Program-made: the position numbers and the translations under genes
Notes under the pieces: generated by a model
Told to the model about the DNA's origin: nothing
The model's input: only the letters and a program-made list of their open reading frames with translations
The model's database searches: none
Part shown: positions 24,220 to 35,958 of the stretch, piece by piece
Numbering within the stretch: position 1 is the stretch's first letter
Layout of the letters: each line of letters begins with the position of its first letter
Assembly (NCBI GenBank): GCA_023374025.1
Contig: SIJG01000153.1
Location: 124,001 to 188,000 of the forward strand
Reading direction: 5' to 3'
Source of the DNA: Heterodera schachtii
Lineage: Eukaryota > Nematoda > Chromadorea > Rhabditida > Heteroderidae
Length of the DNA stretch: 64,000 nucleotides

Positions 24220-24800
24220 CAACCAAAATTTGCGAATTTTTGTGCTGATTTTTGAAATGAAATAATGGGAAACAAGCTGACCGGAAATGTGTGAGTGGTA
24301 AAAAATGTTTTTTATATCATTAAATTTTGTAATATAAAGACCAAAATTATTAGGAACCTCATTCTCATTTGTTAATTTAATTTTTGAAAAATAATTGAAA
24401 AGGATTCATTTTTCAGGTGGGTTCGGAATAATAAACCCTTTTTCCAAATATTTACATCTACTTATTTGTTAGTGCTCTTTTAATATTCCCATTATTATTC
24501 TAAATAAACTCTATGATGCTTAATTCTCAAATAATTGTGAGAAAAAGGTCTGGCGGCGGCTCTAACCTGATAATTTTTAAAAATTTATTACTTACATTGA
24601 AAAATTTTAAGTAGGGTTTTTTAAGAACTTATGGTCTCGAAAATGGGAAAATTAAAATATTAGTTTAATTTTTATTTTATTTATTATTTAATGGACATGG
24701 TCTGCTGCAAATGTGACAACCGACTGATGAACAACATTAAACAGCAGTTGTGTTAGTGTGTTGCCAAAGCGAGATGCCATCACCGCATAACTTTTTCTTC
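24220..24800 (+). pseudogene. Gene A-like remnant (MGNKLTG start and Cys-cluster exon)
   Basis: At about 24265 a short frame MGNKLTGNV resembles the MGxxxS/T start of gene A copies. At about 24691-24780 the exon-3 Cys cluster is recognisable (DMVCCKCDNRL, then ARCHHR) but has a stop and an insertion between the cysteine pairs. The segment is paralogous to 33500-33960 and 36700-37400, so it is one of three decayed flank or gene copies. Confidence 0.5.
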
Positions 24801-25049
24801 TTTTTCTCATTTCCTTTTGAGTATTTAATTCGCTTTTTCATTTTTCATTTTTCAGTTTGTCAAACCTTTCACAACTGCCATTTTTCCACTTTATGCCCTC
24901 ATTTGCGATTTTGCACGATTTGTTCACAATTTTTGAATTTTTCTTGTTCAGTCCTATTGGGCTTTTTTCTCTCAAAATGTTTCCCTCTCCCCTATTCATC
25001 AAATTTACTGTACTTTGGTCGCCCATCACATTCAGCGATGCCTCCCTCT

Positions 25050-25560
25050 AGGGCTGTGCGAGAAGTGATTTTTACCGGGAACCGAGGATCGGGGTCGGGG
25101 TTGACCAAATCGTTCGGGGTCGGGGTTTTTCAATTTTTGCCTTATTCCATATGTTAAAAACTTTATATTATTTTGCTTAAAAATATTTATTATTCATTAA
25201 TAATTTTATGTGCTTTTTTATTTCATAATTATTTTTGTATAAAATTATTTGATTAAAACGCATAAGGCATTTTTAAAAATGGTCATTTTTGGTGAAAATC
25301 TGTTTACAAATTGCACTCTAATTCTCTAATTTTCAAAAAATTTTCCAGGTGGCGCCTACCGGCACCGCCGTACTCCTGTTTCCAAAAAGTTTTTTTTGGG
25401 AAAAGCGCGCCGCAATGGGGGTCAGGTGGTGCCGATCAGGGTTGCCGCCCGAATCCCGAAACCCGACATTATTCTCGTCCCGAAACCCGAATCCCGATCC
25501 GATGATTTTGGGTCGGGATTCGGGACAAAATAAGCACTGGTAAGAAAGGGTCTGGGTGAA
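25050..25560. repeat. GC-rich hAT-end-like sequences and hairpin core
   Basis: Starts with CTAGGGCTGTGCGAGA, continues with ggatcggggtcggggttg, a hairpin core (ggcgcctaccggcaccgcc, near 25352) and cgaaacccgaatcccg repeats. It looks like one or two fragmented non-autonomous elements; no matching target duplication was found. Confidence 0.5.
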
Positions 25561-25710
25561 ATTAGGTAGATAAGGAAATTGGTGCGAAGGAGAAATTTTT
25601 TGAGAAAAAAATGAATAATTTTTCTTTTAAAGTATTTGTTTGTGTGCATATGTGGCTTAATGGCTAAACCTTCTGCCTTCATTAGTTGTCGCTTGGATAT
25701 AAATCACAAT

Positions 25711-26769
25711 CGTGGTGCGACATTTGAGGATTTGACATTTGAGGACAAGACATTTGAGGACCCGACATTTGAGGATCCCGACTTTTGAGGACCACGACAT
25801 TTGAGCACACGACTTTTGAGGACCCGACATTTGAGGATATCCCCGACTTTTGAAGACATAGACATTTTCAAAAAAATTAAATGGAAATTTTATTTTATAT
25901 AATTAGGGCTGCCAAAAATATGGAATATTTTCAAATTTATTTTTTCTTAGTAAATTTTCAAGATATGTAAAAAAAAAATGAAGAAATATACAAAAATATT
26001 GCCGAAATTTTGGATTATTTTTTAGAATTTTACAAAATTTCCCAAAAAATCTTCAAAAAATGTATTTACATAAAATTGGCAGATCTAATTGCCTTTCCCA
26101 AAGGCAAACGGTCTTCAACCAAATTCAGTATAGCCAAATCACTGTCTCTGTGTGTTTTTTCCGTTCTCAAATACTTATCCCCTCTTGGGTCCAACTCATA
26201 CTGCCGCAGCTTATCGGCTGCAATTCGCTATTCTCTCTTCAGAACAGTGATGAGTCCGATAATTGAAAAGTATAACCAGTGGAGAATTGCATTCTTAAAG
26301 AAAGCTAAATGAACCTTTCTTCGGCGTTGTTTGTGCGCCCCAAATCGTGAAGAACGCTTTCTTGATGATTACAGGTGTTAATCGGAAACAAGGGGGTCTT
26401 CGAGCATTTATGAGTTTTTCCCTTCGAACTTCGTGTTATACAACGTGTTATATAATTACAAAACTCAAGTCTTGGCATCCTGATACTATATGCTGTACAT
26501 GGAGAAGAAGGATTGGAATTATTCGGCTGTCCTTGAAGACTTTTTGACAAATTTGCTCTCGTTTGCCTTTGGGAAAGGCATTTTCTTTTTTTATAATGAT
26601 ATAAAATAAAATTTCCATTTAATTTTTATGAAAATGTCTATGTCCTCAAATGTCGGGTCCTCAAAAGTCGAGTCCTCAAATGTCGGGATCCTCAAATGTC
26701 GGGTCCTCAAAAGTCGGGATCCTCAAATGTTGGGTCCTCAAATGTCAAATCCTCAAATGTCGGGTAGCC
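25711..26769. mobile_element. Mutator-like element with tandem-repeat inverted ends
   Basis: Each end is an array of about 17-bp units (gacatttgaggacc type) at 25718-25865 and in inverted orientation at 26635-26765. The 8-bp repeat ATCACAAT at 25703-25710 and 26770-26777 flanks the element. The interior holds the transposase remnant listed separately. Tandem-repeat inverted ends are unusual. Confidence 0.65.
26090..26550 (-). pseudogene. Mutator-like transposase C-terminal remnant
   Basis: The minus strand encodes FPINTCNHQESVL then GRTNNAEE, which matches the transposase C-terminal pattern (FPI..WN..E.....RTNNA.EGWH) known for MULEs. After a frame change, LITVLKRE and DKLRQYELD follow, like the LKxEQ...I.Q... 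segment. Stops and frame changes make it non-functional. It sits inside paired inverted repeats, which agrees with the assignment. Confidence 0.6.
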
Positions 26770-26935
26770 ATCACAATGATCATTTAAGAATTTTATTTTT
26801 CTTTTTATTAAAATTAGTCATTTTTATTTTATTTGGCTACAAATTTATGTTTATAAAACACAAATCACAAAGATCATTTAAATGTTATTTTTTCTTTTAT
26901 TAAAAATATAAATATTTTATTTAAATGATCAATCA

Positions 26936-27639
26936 CAGAGCTGCGATATCTGAGGATTTTTCCTCATTTTGTGGTCTTTTAGAAGGTCAAAGAGGAATTT
27001 TTTTGAAACTGAGGATTTGCGGATTTTTGTGGTCTTTTGAGAAATTTGAGGATTTTTGTGGTCTTTTGATAAAAAAGTGACAAAAACGCATGATTTTTTG
27101 AAAAATTAGGTATATTTGGCAAAATGTTCGAATTTTTTCTTCAAATCTTAAACATTTTTTCGAAAAATCCTCAGTCAAAATCATTTTTTTGACAAAATCT
27201 GTTAACAAATCGCACTCAAAATCTCAAATTTTTTCCGGCAGCGCCTATCGGCACTGCCGGACCCCCTCCCAACGTTCCCAAAAAGTTTTTTTGGAAAAAC
27301 CGCGCACAAAAAAAGCAATTTAAAAGCAAAAATTTAAGAGAATTGTCAATTTATTAAAACAATAAAAAATCGAATTTTTTTTATTTGTTTGGTCGTTTTA
27401 TGAGATTGTTATAATTTTTACCAAAAATTACAAATTTTGCGATTTTTTCGGCCAATTTTTTAAGAAAAATAAGTCCGGCGGCGCTGATAGGCGCCGTGAT
27501 TGTTTAAAACGAAAAATATGAAAGTTGACTGATTTTGTTCGCATTTTATGATGTTTTAAAAAATGAGGATTTTTCATGTCAAATGAGGATTTTTTATGGC
27601 TGAAATGAGGATTTTCAAAATTTTGAGATCGCAGCTCTG
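26936..27639. mobile_element. MITE with CAGAGCTGCGAT ends
   Basis: Left end CAGAGCTGCGATATCTGAGG and right end ...GATCGCAGCTCTG are inverted. The interior repeats tgaggatttttgtggtctttt several times on both strands, and a related right end lies at about 27800-27848. A GC-rich hairpin core is near 27235 and another near 27475. No clear target duplication. Confidence 0.5.
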
Positions 27640-28097
27640 CAAAAAACCAATCCCGTCCCCGTGGACGAAAGCGGGGGTGAGACTCGAACCCTAATTAAAT
27701 TTAACAGCTTCCTAATGATTTACCCAAAAGGCCTTAAAATTTCTCAAAACCACAAAAATATTCAAATCCTCATTTCAAAAAAAAAAACCCTCATTGACCT
27801 ATAAAAAAACCACAAAATGAGGATAAATCCTCAGATCTGTGAGCCCTGGTTTTAGAACTGATAAAAATGCTCAAAGTTGTTTTAATAAATCTAATTCGGC
27901 TTTTATAAACCCATAATATACTAAATTATTTTCTCTTCCCATCCATTTACAATGGTAAACAAAACCAATGCTCACAACCACCATTAAAAATTCTATGTAT
28001 TAAAAAAATAATTAAAACATTAACCAATTACAACTTAACAACAAATTATTTCTCAATTAAACAAAGGTTTGATTGGTCTTTGACAATTGATCACTGA

Positions 28098-29422
28098 TCA
28101 GAAGAAATTTCCGCGGTCTTCCGGCTTCGTGTCGCAACATTTTCGCGCATTGCAATGGCATTTGGTCGTCGCTTTGTGACAGTAGCAAATGTCGTCCAAA
28201 TGCATTTGCTTCCCGCACTTTTTGCAGACGAAATTCAACTCCAACGCCTTAACGAAAATTTAAGTTGGCAAAATAGTCGTAAGAATCTGGCCGTAAATCT
28301 TTTTGGCAGGTCTACCAATTGAAAATTCCAAAAAGCTTTGAAAATTGAAAATCAAACCCAAAATTCCTAATTTTTAATACAATTAAATAATCGAAAATTG
28401 AATTTGATCAAAAAGCCAATTAAATTCAAACACAAAATTTTAGGGTTGCCAAGTTTCTTGTGAAGAACTACGGTAAACCCATGAATCGAAACTGTACTTT
28501 CTTGTAAGCCAACATCATGTCGTCCATTGCATAATTCCCGGCGATTTTGACCAAATGATTCAGAAAAGAAGAGTCAGCTTAATGAAAAATAGCATATTTA
28601 AAATCAATTTCAATTAAATAAAAGCATGAACTTAATTTTTAAATTTAAATCGTCCGTGACCTTTTGTTCTACTCCAAAGGATGGGGCGACCCACTTACTA
28701 ATTTAATAATTAATGAGTGCAAATGACCAAAATTAATTAATTCTTTTCAATTGCCATTTTTTGTGCTGCACTCACTCCGTCCCATTGCTCCGCGTATCTC
28801 AGCAGCACTTTTCGGGAGCATCTGCAGCAGTTCAACAATCTCCGGACAGTTGCGCTTTTTGAGAACCACACTGAACGGCTCGAACACCATGTCTATTTGA
28901 TGGTCCTTGTGATTTGATTATATTACAGTACAGCAGTGCCATTATTAACTACTGTAAAAATGCTTATACCAAATGCACAACGACTTGGAAACATTTAACA
29001 TTATAGGAAATTTTTACAACAATTTTCACTTGCCTCGTCTATCATGCTGCTGCTGTTCCCGGAGTGACCAAGGAGCACATCTTTGGCATTCGTGATCAGC
29101 TTAAGATAAAAGAAATTTCAGTTTTTTCAATTTATGATTAAATTGTTTAGTTACAGTAACCATTGTCACTGGTCCTACCATAAACAATTTGTCGCTGCAT
29201 TGGTTGTTTTTGTCCGGGTGAATGACTCGGACAAGCTTACGGTAGTTTTCGTTGATCTCCTCGGGTGTGGCATTTTGACGCACGCAAAGCCACTCGTGAG
29301 GACGTAACTAAACGACGAACAAATTTAAATTAAGCGTAATAAAAGTTCAATTTTAATATTAAAATTACTTTTTCATAATTTGCAGAGTTTATGTTGTTTT
29401 TTCTGCTCGAAGTGAAGAACAT
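28098..29422 (-). CDS. Gene B: short J-domain protein with C-terminal Cys/His cluster, copy 2 (202 aa)
   Basis: Exons 29422-29369, 29307-29179, 29099-29034, 28905-28776, 28577-28498 and 28247-28098 join in phase to 202 residues. Residues about 19-80 form a J-domain: EWLCVRQNATPEEINENYRK, then VIHPDKNN with the HPD motif intact, then LITNAKDVLLG. This is followed by a helical region (MVFEPFSVVLKK) and a Cys cluster: FVCKKCGKQMH, DDICYCHK, KCHCNARKCC. J-domain proteins stimulate Hsp70 ATPase via HPD; the Cys cluster resembles a zinc-binding fold but I do not recognise a named family. Intron 3 has a GC donor (GAG|GCAAGT). The start lies 217 bp after the stop of gene A on the same strand, with ttttttccaaag just upstream, so operon-style trans-splicing is possible. 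Family is unnamed; intact frames support expression. Confidence 0.75.
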
Positions 29423-29639
29423 TTTTGGCTTTGGAAAAAATTTATAAAACATTTAAATTTAATTAAGCATTGTAAATATAATTAAGCACAAGGCATTTCC
29501 ATTTTCCTTCGAAAATTTTCTTATTTTTAACTTTCAATAATACAGCAACAGCAAATTTGTTTCACAAATTTGAATTTTTGGAAATTTTATTTTGATGGTA
29601 TGAAACTCTTCTCATTTTTCTCTTTTTCGAATAATCAAA

Positions 29640-30536
29640 TCAATAAAAGGTCAGAGCACGATTGTTGCGGTGCGCACAGCTGAAAACAAAATAATAAATG
29701 CTAATTTAATGAAGAAAAAAAATTGCCAAAAACAAAATATTGTAATTATTTTTTTTATTAGGTAAATTTATTCCTTTTTTACTACCAATTGCGATGATGG
29801 CATTTGTCTTCGGCAATCGGACAGTAACACAGCTCATCAATGTTGACCAGTCTTCTGCCGCACCTCGAGCAGTACATGTCCACCCTGAAATTAATTTAAC
29901 ATTGAAAATTCAAATTCAAATTAAAATTCGTTTGATTTTTAATTTTAAAATAAATATGACTTCATAAAATTCGTTGGATTTTTATGATTTCATTTTTAAC
30001 AATTTATGGCATTTTTTCTTTTTTCTGTGTTCACCTAACGCCCCGAACAAAGGCATAAGCGATGTGGTCTAATCCGTAGTCGCTCAATTGTTTGCTCAGT
30101 CTCTCAAGGGCGACTTCGTTCTTTAAAATTGGGAATGAATTTATATTAATAGATTCTTTTTTTGCTCTTTTTCTGTAATACTAATTGCTTCAACAATTAA
30201 TTCGAATTGAAATCGCATTTTTGTGGGATTAAATTGCGATTCTTTTTTCCTAGAAAATGTTTTATGTTCTGTCATTTCATTTGAAAATGATTTTGATTTA
30301 TTAAGCCTAAAAATTCTCGCCTTGCTTCTCATCACGGATCTGAAGCTGTCGATGAAGAAGTTGCAGTTGCGCGCGTTCAACACGTGAATAATTGGCGGAC
30401 TTTCGTAGTCCGCAGACGAACCCACCGCCCGCTGTCCTCCGGAGTTGAACATATTGTTGAAAAAAGTACCAACATACTGCCCAGCTTTCACTACAAATTC
30501 CCCCACTTTTTTAAAGACAGAGACCACTTTTCCCAT
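29640..30536 (-). CDS. Gene A: small MGxxxS-start protein with Asn-Cys motif and Cys/His cluster, copy 2 (146 aa)
   Basis: Exons 30536-30321, 30120-30035, 29884-29786 and 29679-29640 give 146 residues if intron 1 uses a GC donor (AAG|GCGAGA). Residues 1-6 are MGKVVS, which fits an N-myristoylation signal (Gly2, Ser6). Then follow a mostly alpha-helical stretch (GEFVVKAGQYVG), an ARNCNFFIDSF motif, a second exon (LSDYGLDHIAYAFVRGV) and a Cys cluster: MYCSRCGRRL, NIDELCYC, DKCHHRN followed by CC across the exon junction. The last residues are ALTFY. Function is unknown. The cluster spacing CxxC-x11-CxC-x6-CHH-x2-CC parallels the end of gene B. In copy 6 the same donor is GT, so here it may be a tolerated GC donor or a mutation. 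Gene B follows after 217 bp. Confidence 0.65.
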
Positions 30537-30990
30537 TTAGGAACAATAAATTTGTAAAGTGATTACTTTACTCTGTAATTAGCAAATCAATTTTTTGAAA
30601 TTTGAAAATTTAATATTTGTATTAGGTTGGCCAAAACATAAAAAAGACTATTTTTAAGTTTATGCCAATCATTAGGAAATGTAAAAAAAGTCTCGTTCTG
30701 AAAAACTCGCGACCGATACTCTCGAGCATCACTAATTGATACCCCCTTGAAGAAACCTCAACTACCGGAATTTTTAAATGAAGGTGAATTTTTTGAGAAA
30801 TGAACTTCTCGATAGTCTTTACCAATATTTAAAAAAAATTTTCATGGACTGGACTTTTGTCCAGGAAATCCAGGTCCAACATGGAAATAAGGTTCATTTC
30901 TAGGCTTTTTTCGAAATTTCGAAATGTAATGTATATAAATTAATCATTTAAAAAAATACACGATACATAATTTGGGGATGATTATCAGCA
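30537..30990. other. 5' flank of gene A copy 2, no further gene seen
   Basis: The conserved CCAAT/GC-box block is not adjacent to this copy. The sequence is AT-rich with homopolymer runs; short frames have no splice or motif support. Confidence 0.4.
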
Positions 30991-31960
30991 ATTGGCAAAA
31001 TTTTGTTGAAATTCATAACGTAGTTGTAAATTGTGGATTTTGAAAGTTGGAGTAAAATTTTATGAGCTTTGAGTGGGACTCGGGAATAGCGTTAATTTGG
31101 ACAGAAATTAGCCAAATTAGGGGCGGACATGACGAGGGTATAAAATGGAGACAAAAGAGAATGAAGAGAAATTTTGGGGAGGGGGGGGGGAATGGCAAAT
31201 CGGCAGTTAGGGAAAGAAATGGCCACGAAAAAAAGGGAAAAATGAGACAAATTACACATAAACAAAATGGGATGAAGTGACAGGAAAATGGATGAAAGTG
31301 AGAAGCAAAAATTGTCAATCGCTAATTAATCACTCGCCAGAGGGGCAAAAATGGACAAATAATTTGCAGAAAAACTGAATTAACTTTTGCTCTCAATCTA
31401 AAAGATTTTTTCGAAAAAGAACAGATTTTTAAGATTTTTTTTTTGGTGAATGGCAATGGATTTGTCTACGGATTACGAACTTACGGACTAAAATACGGAA
31501 AATCCGTAGTACGTAAAAAATCCTTATCTGCCGAAAAAATACGGATTACGTACTACGGATCCGTAAAAATCCGTATACGGGTCTGGTCCGTATCCGATCA
31601 CTAATTTAAATAATGGCTTAACGATTGTGCCTCCCGCTTTAAGATAAGAATTTATGTCCTTTTTTAAAAAGAAATTCGCTAAAAACTGCCAAAAAATAGA
31701 TTTAACATTTAAAAATGCCAAATTTTTATTAAATTATACTTCACATTTGCAAATCATATACCTCTTAAAATTTTTGTAATAATCTCTATTTTGGAGCTCC
31801 TTTCTTTTTAGTTTTTTACTCTCGTCATGTCCGCCCCTAATTTGGCCAATTTCTGTCCAAATTAACGCTATTCCCGAGTCCCACTCAAAGCTCATAAAAT
31901 TTCACTTCAACTTTCAAAGTCCACAATTTACAAGTACGGTATTATTTTGCCAATTTGGAA
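30991..31960. mobile_element. Foldback element with ~140-bp inverted repeats
   Basis: About 31020-31142 and 31820-31940 are inverted copies (ctttgagtgggactcggga; ttaggggcggacatgacgag). The interior contains a second repeat with many 'ccgta'/'tacgg' units (31455-31600). No transposase frame and no unambiguous target duplication. Confidence 0.6.
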
Positions 31961-31979
31961 AATTTAATAAAACCCAAGT

Positions 31980-32160
31980 CAAAAAGGGATAGCGTAACAC
32001 TTTTTCAAACGCAAATATTTTCGTATCTTTGATGAATCGTCGCTCCTCCCCCTCCGCTGATTGGCTGTTCTAACAAATGAACATTTCCATGCCCCGCCCA
32101 TTTCCTCGAAGACACAGTAAATAAGCCAGCAGCAGCAGTGCTATTTGTCCACTTCACCAT
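31980..32160 (+). promoter_or_regulatory. Conserved promoter-like block, copy 3 (opposite orientation)
   Basis: Reverse orientation of the block at 556: ctgattggctg (inverted CCAAT), ccccgccc, then agtaaataagcc. No gene A exon follows within 3 kb on the plus strand; the next exon-1 copy is at 36127. Confidence 0.45.
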
Positions 32161-32469
32161 CAATTAATTTCACCAAATATAAATTTCTTTGGTGCTAGTT
32201 CGTTTCCAAATTCTGCCAAGAGATTTGAAAAATTAAAAAATGTAACATTTATAAATTTATATATCATGTATCATTCAATAGCTTTTATTGTTCTCCATCG
32301 GTGAAATAATGTAAGGACCTTTTTAGACAATTATTTTTCATAAAAAATTCTAATTGTAAATTTTTCACATTGAAAGTTTTTGCATTTGCATTTGCATTTG
32401 AATTTCCAATTTTCTTTTTCTTTTATGATACAAAAAAAGTTTTTATTTTCTCAGAAGGCACAACACCGA

Positions 32470-33960
32470 TTTTGAATGGGGACAGAATGCACCAGAAGAA
32501 CGACAATACACACACAAAGCCAACAACAAAAAGCCAAACGGAAGAAAAAAAAGCAAAAAAAAAAATGGGAGAAGAGAGGAAATCACAGGAAAAAAAAGCA
32601 GAAAAGAAGAAAAGAAAGAAACAAAGGAAAAAAAGGAAGACAAAATGCAAAAATAAAAGAAACGGAAAAGAAGAAAAAGAGACGAAAGTTCAAAAAGACA
32701 AAGAAAAATTGGGGGAGGGAAGGCCAACAAAAGCAAAAAAAGATGATCAAAAACACCGAACACATAAAATAAACGAAAACATTTCAGTTGAAATGAAATG
32801 AATAAATTAAATAAAACGCAATTGCTTTTATTTCACTAATCAGTAAAATTTTGATGGCATTAATTTTTAAAAGTGAATAGCCAAAGACATTTTTAGAGTG
32901 TTGAATTATATGGATATAAAATCGTAAAATATGGCCATAAAAATGGACAAGAAGTCACGAAATATGGACATAAAATTGCGAACATATGGACATAAATTTT
33001 TCAAAATTAAGAGTATACTTTCTCAAAATTTCTTCAAATTCGCTAAACGTAAAATTTGCTAAAAGTGATTTTTTTGAAAATTTTTCCAATTTAGCTGCTA
33101 GGGGCAGTTCTAATAGAGGTTTTTTGGAAAAATGCCACAATATCGACATAAAATATGGATAAAAATGCCAAAATATGGACAAATATGGATATAAATCGTG
33201 AAATTCGTTTATCTCGCCAATTAATACAAAAGATGGCAAATAAAGTCGTGAAATATGCACCAAAAAAACCTAAAAATTTAGGGTGCAAATTAATGAAAAA
33301 TTTTTTATTCCTCATAAACATTATCGGTTGTTTTTGTAATTTCAAATTAAAAATTTCAAAAGATTTTCGGCAGGGAGCTCATTTTTGACCCACTCGCGAA
33401 TCCATTTAGATTTGAATTTAATTTTAGGCATAATCTAATTTTTTCTTAAACGCATTCAAATCGGAAAATATTTGACAAAAATGGCAAAATAAACAGACCT
33501 GATAATTAAACAATCAAAATTTTGCGAATTTTTGTGCTTCGGTTTTTGAAGATGAAATGTGACCGGAAAGGTGTGAATGGTAAAAAAATATTTTTATACA
33601 AAGTTTCTGTAGAATTAAGTTTTGTAATACAAAAGACCAAAATTGTTAGGAACCTCATTCTCAATTTGTTAATTCAATTTTTGAAAAATAATTAAAAAAT
33701 TTACGAAACGCCGAAAAATGTGAACAATATACAGGAGCATATACAAGATTACCGCGGGTCGAGAAATTTTCGGGATTCAATTTTCAGGTGGGGTCGGAAT
33801 AATAAATCTTTTATGAAGAAAAGCAAAAACTTTGCCAAATATTTGCACTAAACTATGATGCTATTTCTCAAATAAATTGTGAGCAAAAGGTCCGGCGGCG
33901 GCTCTAACCTGATAAGATAATTTTTAAAAATTTAATTGGGTGGTTTAGTAGTTAGATATG
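32470..33960. repeat. Purine-rich block and degenerate cassette flank
   Basis: 32470-32790 is A/G-rich like 23905-24125. 32890-33200 holds 'ggacataaaat' and 'atatggac' repeats, the reverse of the element interior at 35700-35950. 33500-33960 is paralogous to 36700-37150 and 24220-24600 (for example ccaaaattgttaggaacctc). No credible gene. Confidence 0.55.
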
Positions 33961-35270
33961 TTTATCAAAGAAAAACAATTTTTGAACTTTGTTGAGACGA
34001 AGTTAGTTAGACGAAGTTCACAACAGTGTAAAAATTTCTCGGTTTCGAGACTAAAAACCCGACACCGAGAAGCGAAAGACCCGAGAAATTTCCCGAGTCG
34101 GGAACTGAGAACCGAGACTCTCACACAGCCCTAACAGATAAGCACGAAAAAAACATTTTCCGTTTGGTTGGGGCTTCTACGATGACTTTTACAATACCTA
34201 TTTATATCTATTTGGGAGTTTTCTGCCTATTACCTAGGTAACTGTTTTTATACCTGTTTCGGCATTTTTGTCACCTTTTAAGGATTTTCAGGCAAATTCC
34301 CTTAACAAAAATTCAAAAAAAAAAAAAAATTAAAAAAACACAACCCCTAAGAATCGACCTGAAAAAATTTCAAAAATAAAACACCTAATTTCCACCAAAT
34401 AAGTTATCAAGTTCAAAATATAAAGTTTCTGTCGAATTGTCCACTCAATTAGGTAACTATTCTTCTGCCTTAAGGCCTACTTAAATAGTGAAAAGTCTAA
34501 CCCTACATTTTAACAGCTGAAAGAAAAGATTAAATTAAGGGTAGCAGTTTAATTTTTGGGACTGATTTTTTTAGCTTATTGTCAATATCTTAAGACTAAA
34601 AGAGAACCTATTCTCATCCTAAACAGATCTAATACTGATGTCAGCAATAATATCCAAATTAAAGTTTGGTTTTTTTTTTCAAAATGGAAAATTATAGTAT
34701 AATAAGATGCTGCCCATTTTATAAATTTATATGAAATTTGTTAATTTTTGGGTTCAATTCAGGCAATTTATTTTTTAAATTTGTTTTGTTGTTGACCATT
34801 CCATTCATGATCAGATATTTGTTTCACGAAAGAACACACAAACATCATCAGCCCAAAAGAAGTCCATCATTAGTTGGGGAATTAATTAATTATTGTGCCC
34901 CCCCCGCCAATTAGTGGACAAATCTAAAAATGTGACAGCAATGTTTTCCCCACACCCCCTCCACCATTAATAGGCAAATGTTCCATGACATTCTTCCGTT
35001 CTTCGTTTATTCGGGTTAATTTTTTGCTCAATTACTTTTCTTTTATTTTTCATCACTTTTTGAGTTCATTGCTTAAATCTTTCTCATTTATCCATTGAAT
35101 ATAATTCTGACATTTATTAAATCCATATTTATCCTCTTGGAATTCCAATTTACTTAATTTAAAATATTCACTTTCTTCAATTTGTTGTTTATTTGGGTAA
35201 TTTTTTGTCTATTACTTTTCTTTTTATTTTACAATTCCATTGTTCATATTGCTAAAATCTTTCTCATTAC
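33961..35270. other. AT-rich intergenic DNA with hAT-end-like fragments
   Basis: 34020-34135 has gagaaccgagactctcacac and ccgagaaatttcccgag, like other decayed element ends. 34165-34210 is an uninterrupted copy of the target sequence hit by the 4250-5820 element. No exons recognised. Confidence 0.45.
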
Positions 35271-35958
35271 TAGGGTTCGAAGTTGTATGATTTTGCATAT
35301 TTTTTCTGCGCATATGCTATGAAGAAAGGGGCTCAAAAATAGCATTTCTGCATTAAAATTTTTTGATTTGGTGAAGGTTTTTAGTCCATATAAATCCATA
35401 TTTTGGGGATTTTCGGGAATAAATCCATATTTCGCCATTTTTGCCTATTTAGTCCATATTTCGGGGCATTTTTGGCAAAATTTCATAATAAAAATGCAAC
35501 AAAAGCGAAAAATACACCCCTAAAGATGGACTTTTTGGAAATTTTTAAAAATTACAGCCCAAAAAATCAGAAAATTGTGAGTTTTCGTCGTTATTTTGGC
35601 ATTTTTAATAAATATTTTCGCCATTTTTAGTGAAATTTTTCTTTTGTTTTATGAGAATTTTTTTGAAATTTTTGCAAACTTGGAAATCTTTTTTTACGAT
35701 GGACGACAATAAAAAAAATTTGCATTTTTATGTTTAAATCCATTTTTGGTTCTTTATTGTATTTCTTAAGTTTATTTAAGCAAATATTGACTATATACAC
35801 CTTTTTTGGAATTTTTGAGAGTTTCAAAAAAATATATTTTGGCAGTTTTTAGTCCATATTTGGCCATTTTTGAGCTTTTTAGTCCATATTTCGGGCTTTT
35901 TTAGTCCATATTTTATGTCCATATTTGCCATTTTTTAGTCCATTAATTTACAACCCTA
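35271..35958. mobile_element. hAT-type non-autonomous element sharing subterminal sequence with the 62.7-kb hAT gene flank
   Basis: Ends TAGGGTTCGAAGTTG and ...CAACCCTA, flanked by the 8-bp repeat CTCATTAC at 35263-35270 and 35959-35966. The subterminal stretch at about 35314-35366 (gaagaaaggggctcaaaaat, gcatttctgc) closely matches 62741-62790 upstream of the transposase gene. Confidence 0.8.

Noticed and set aside
25640..25700. tRNA-like A box (tggcttaatggctaaacc)
   Set aside because: No B box of acceptable quality follows;  the sequence also abuts a Mutator-like element.
26936..27848. Single MITE spanning both CAGRGCT-type ends
   Set aside because: The 27639 end matches the left end better, and neither pairing has a target duplication.
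32370..32801. Lys/Glu-rich 143-residue frame and opposing Phe/Leu-rich frames
   Set aside because: Low-complexity purine-rich repeat shared with 23.9 and 59.6 kb; no conserved start, domain or splice pattern.
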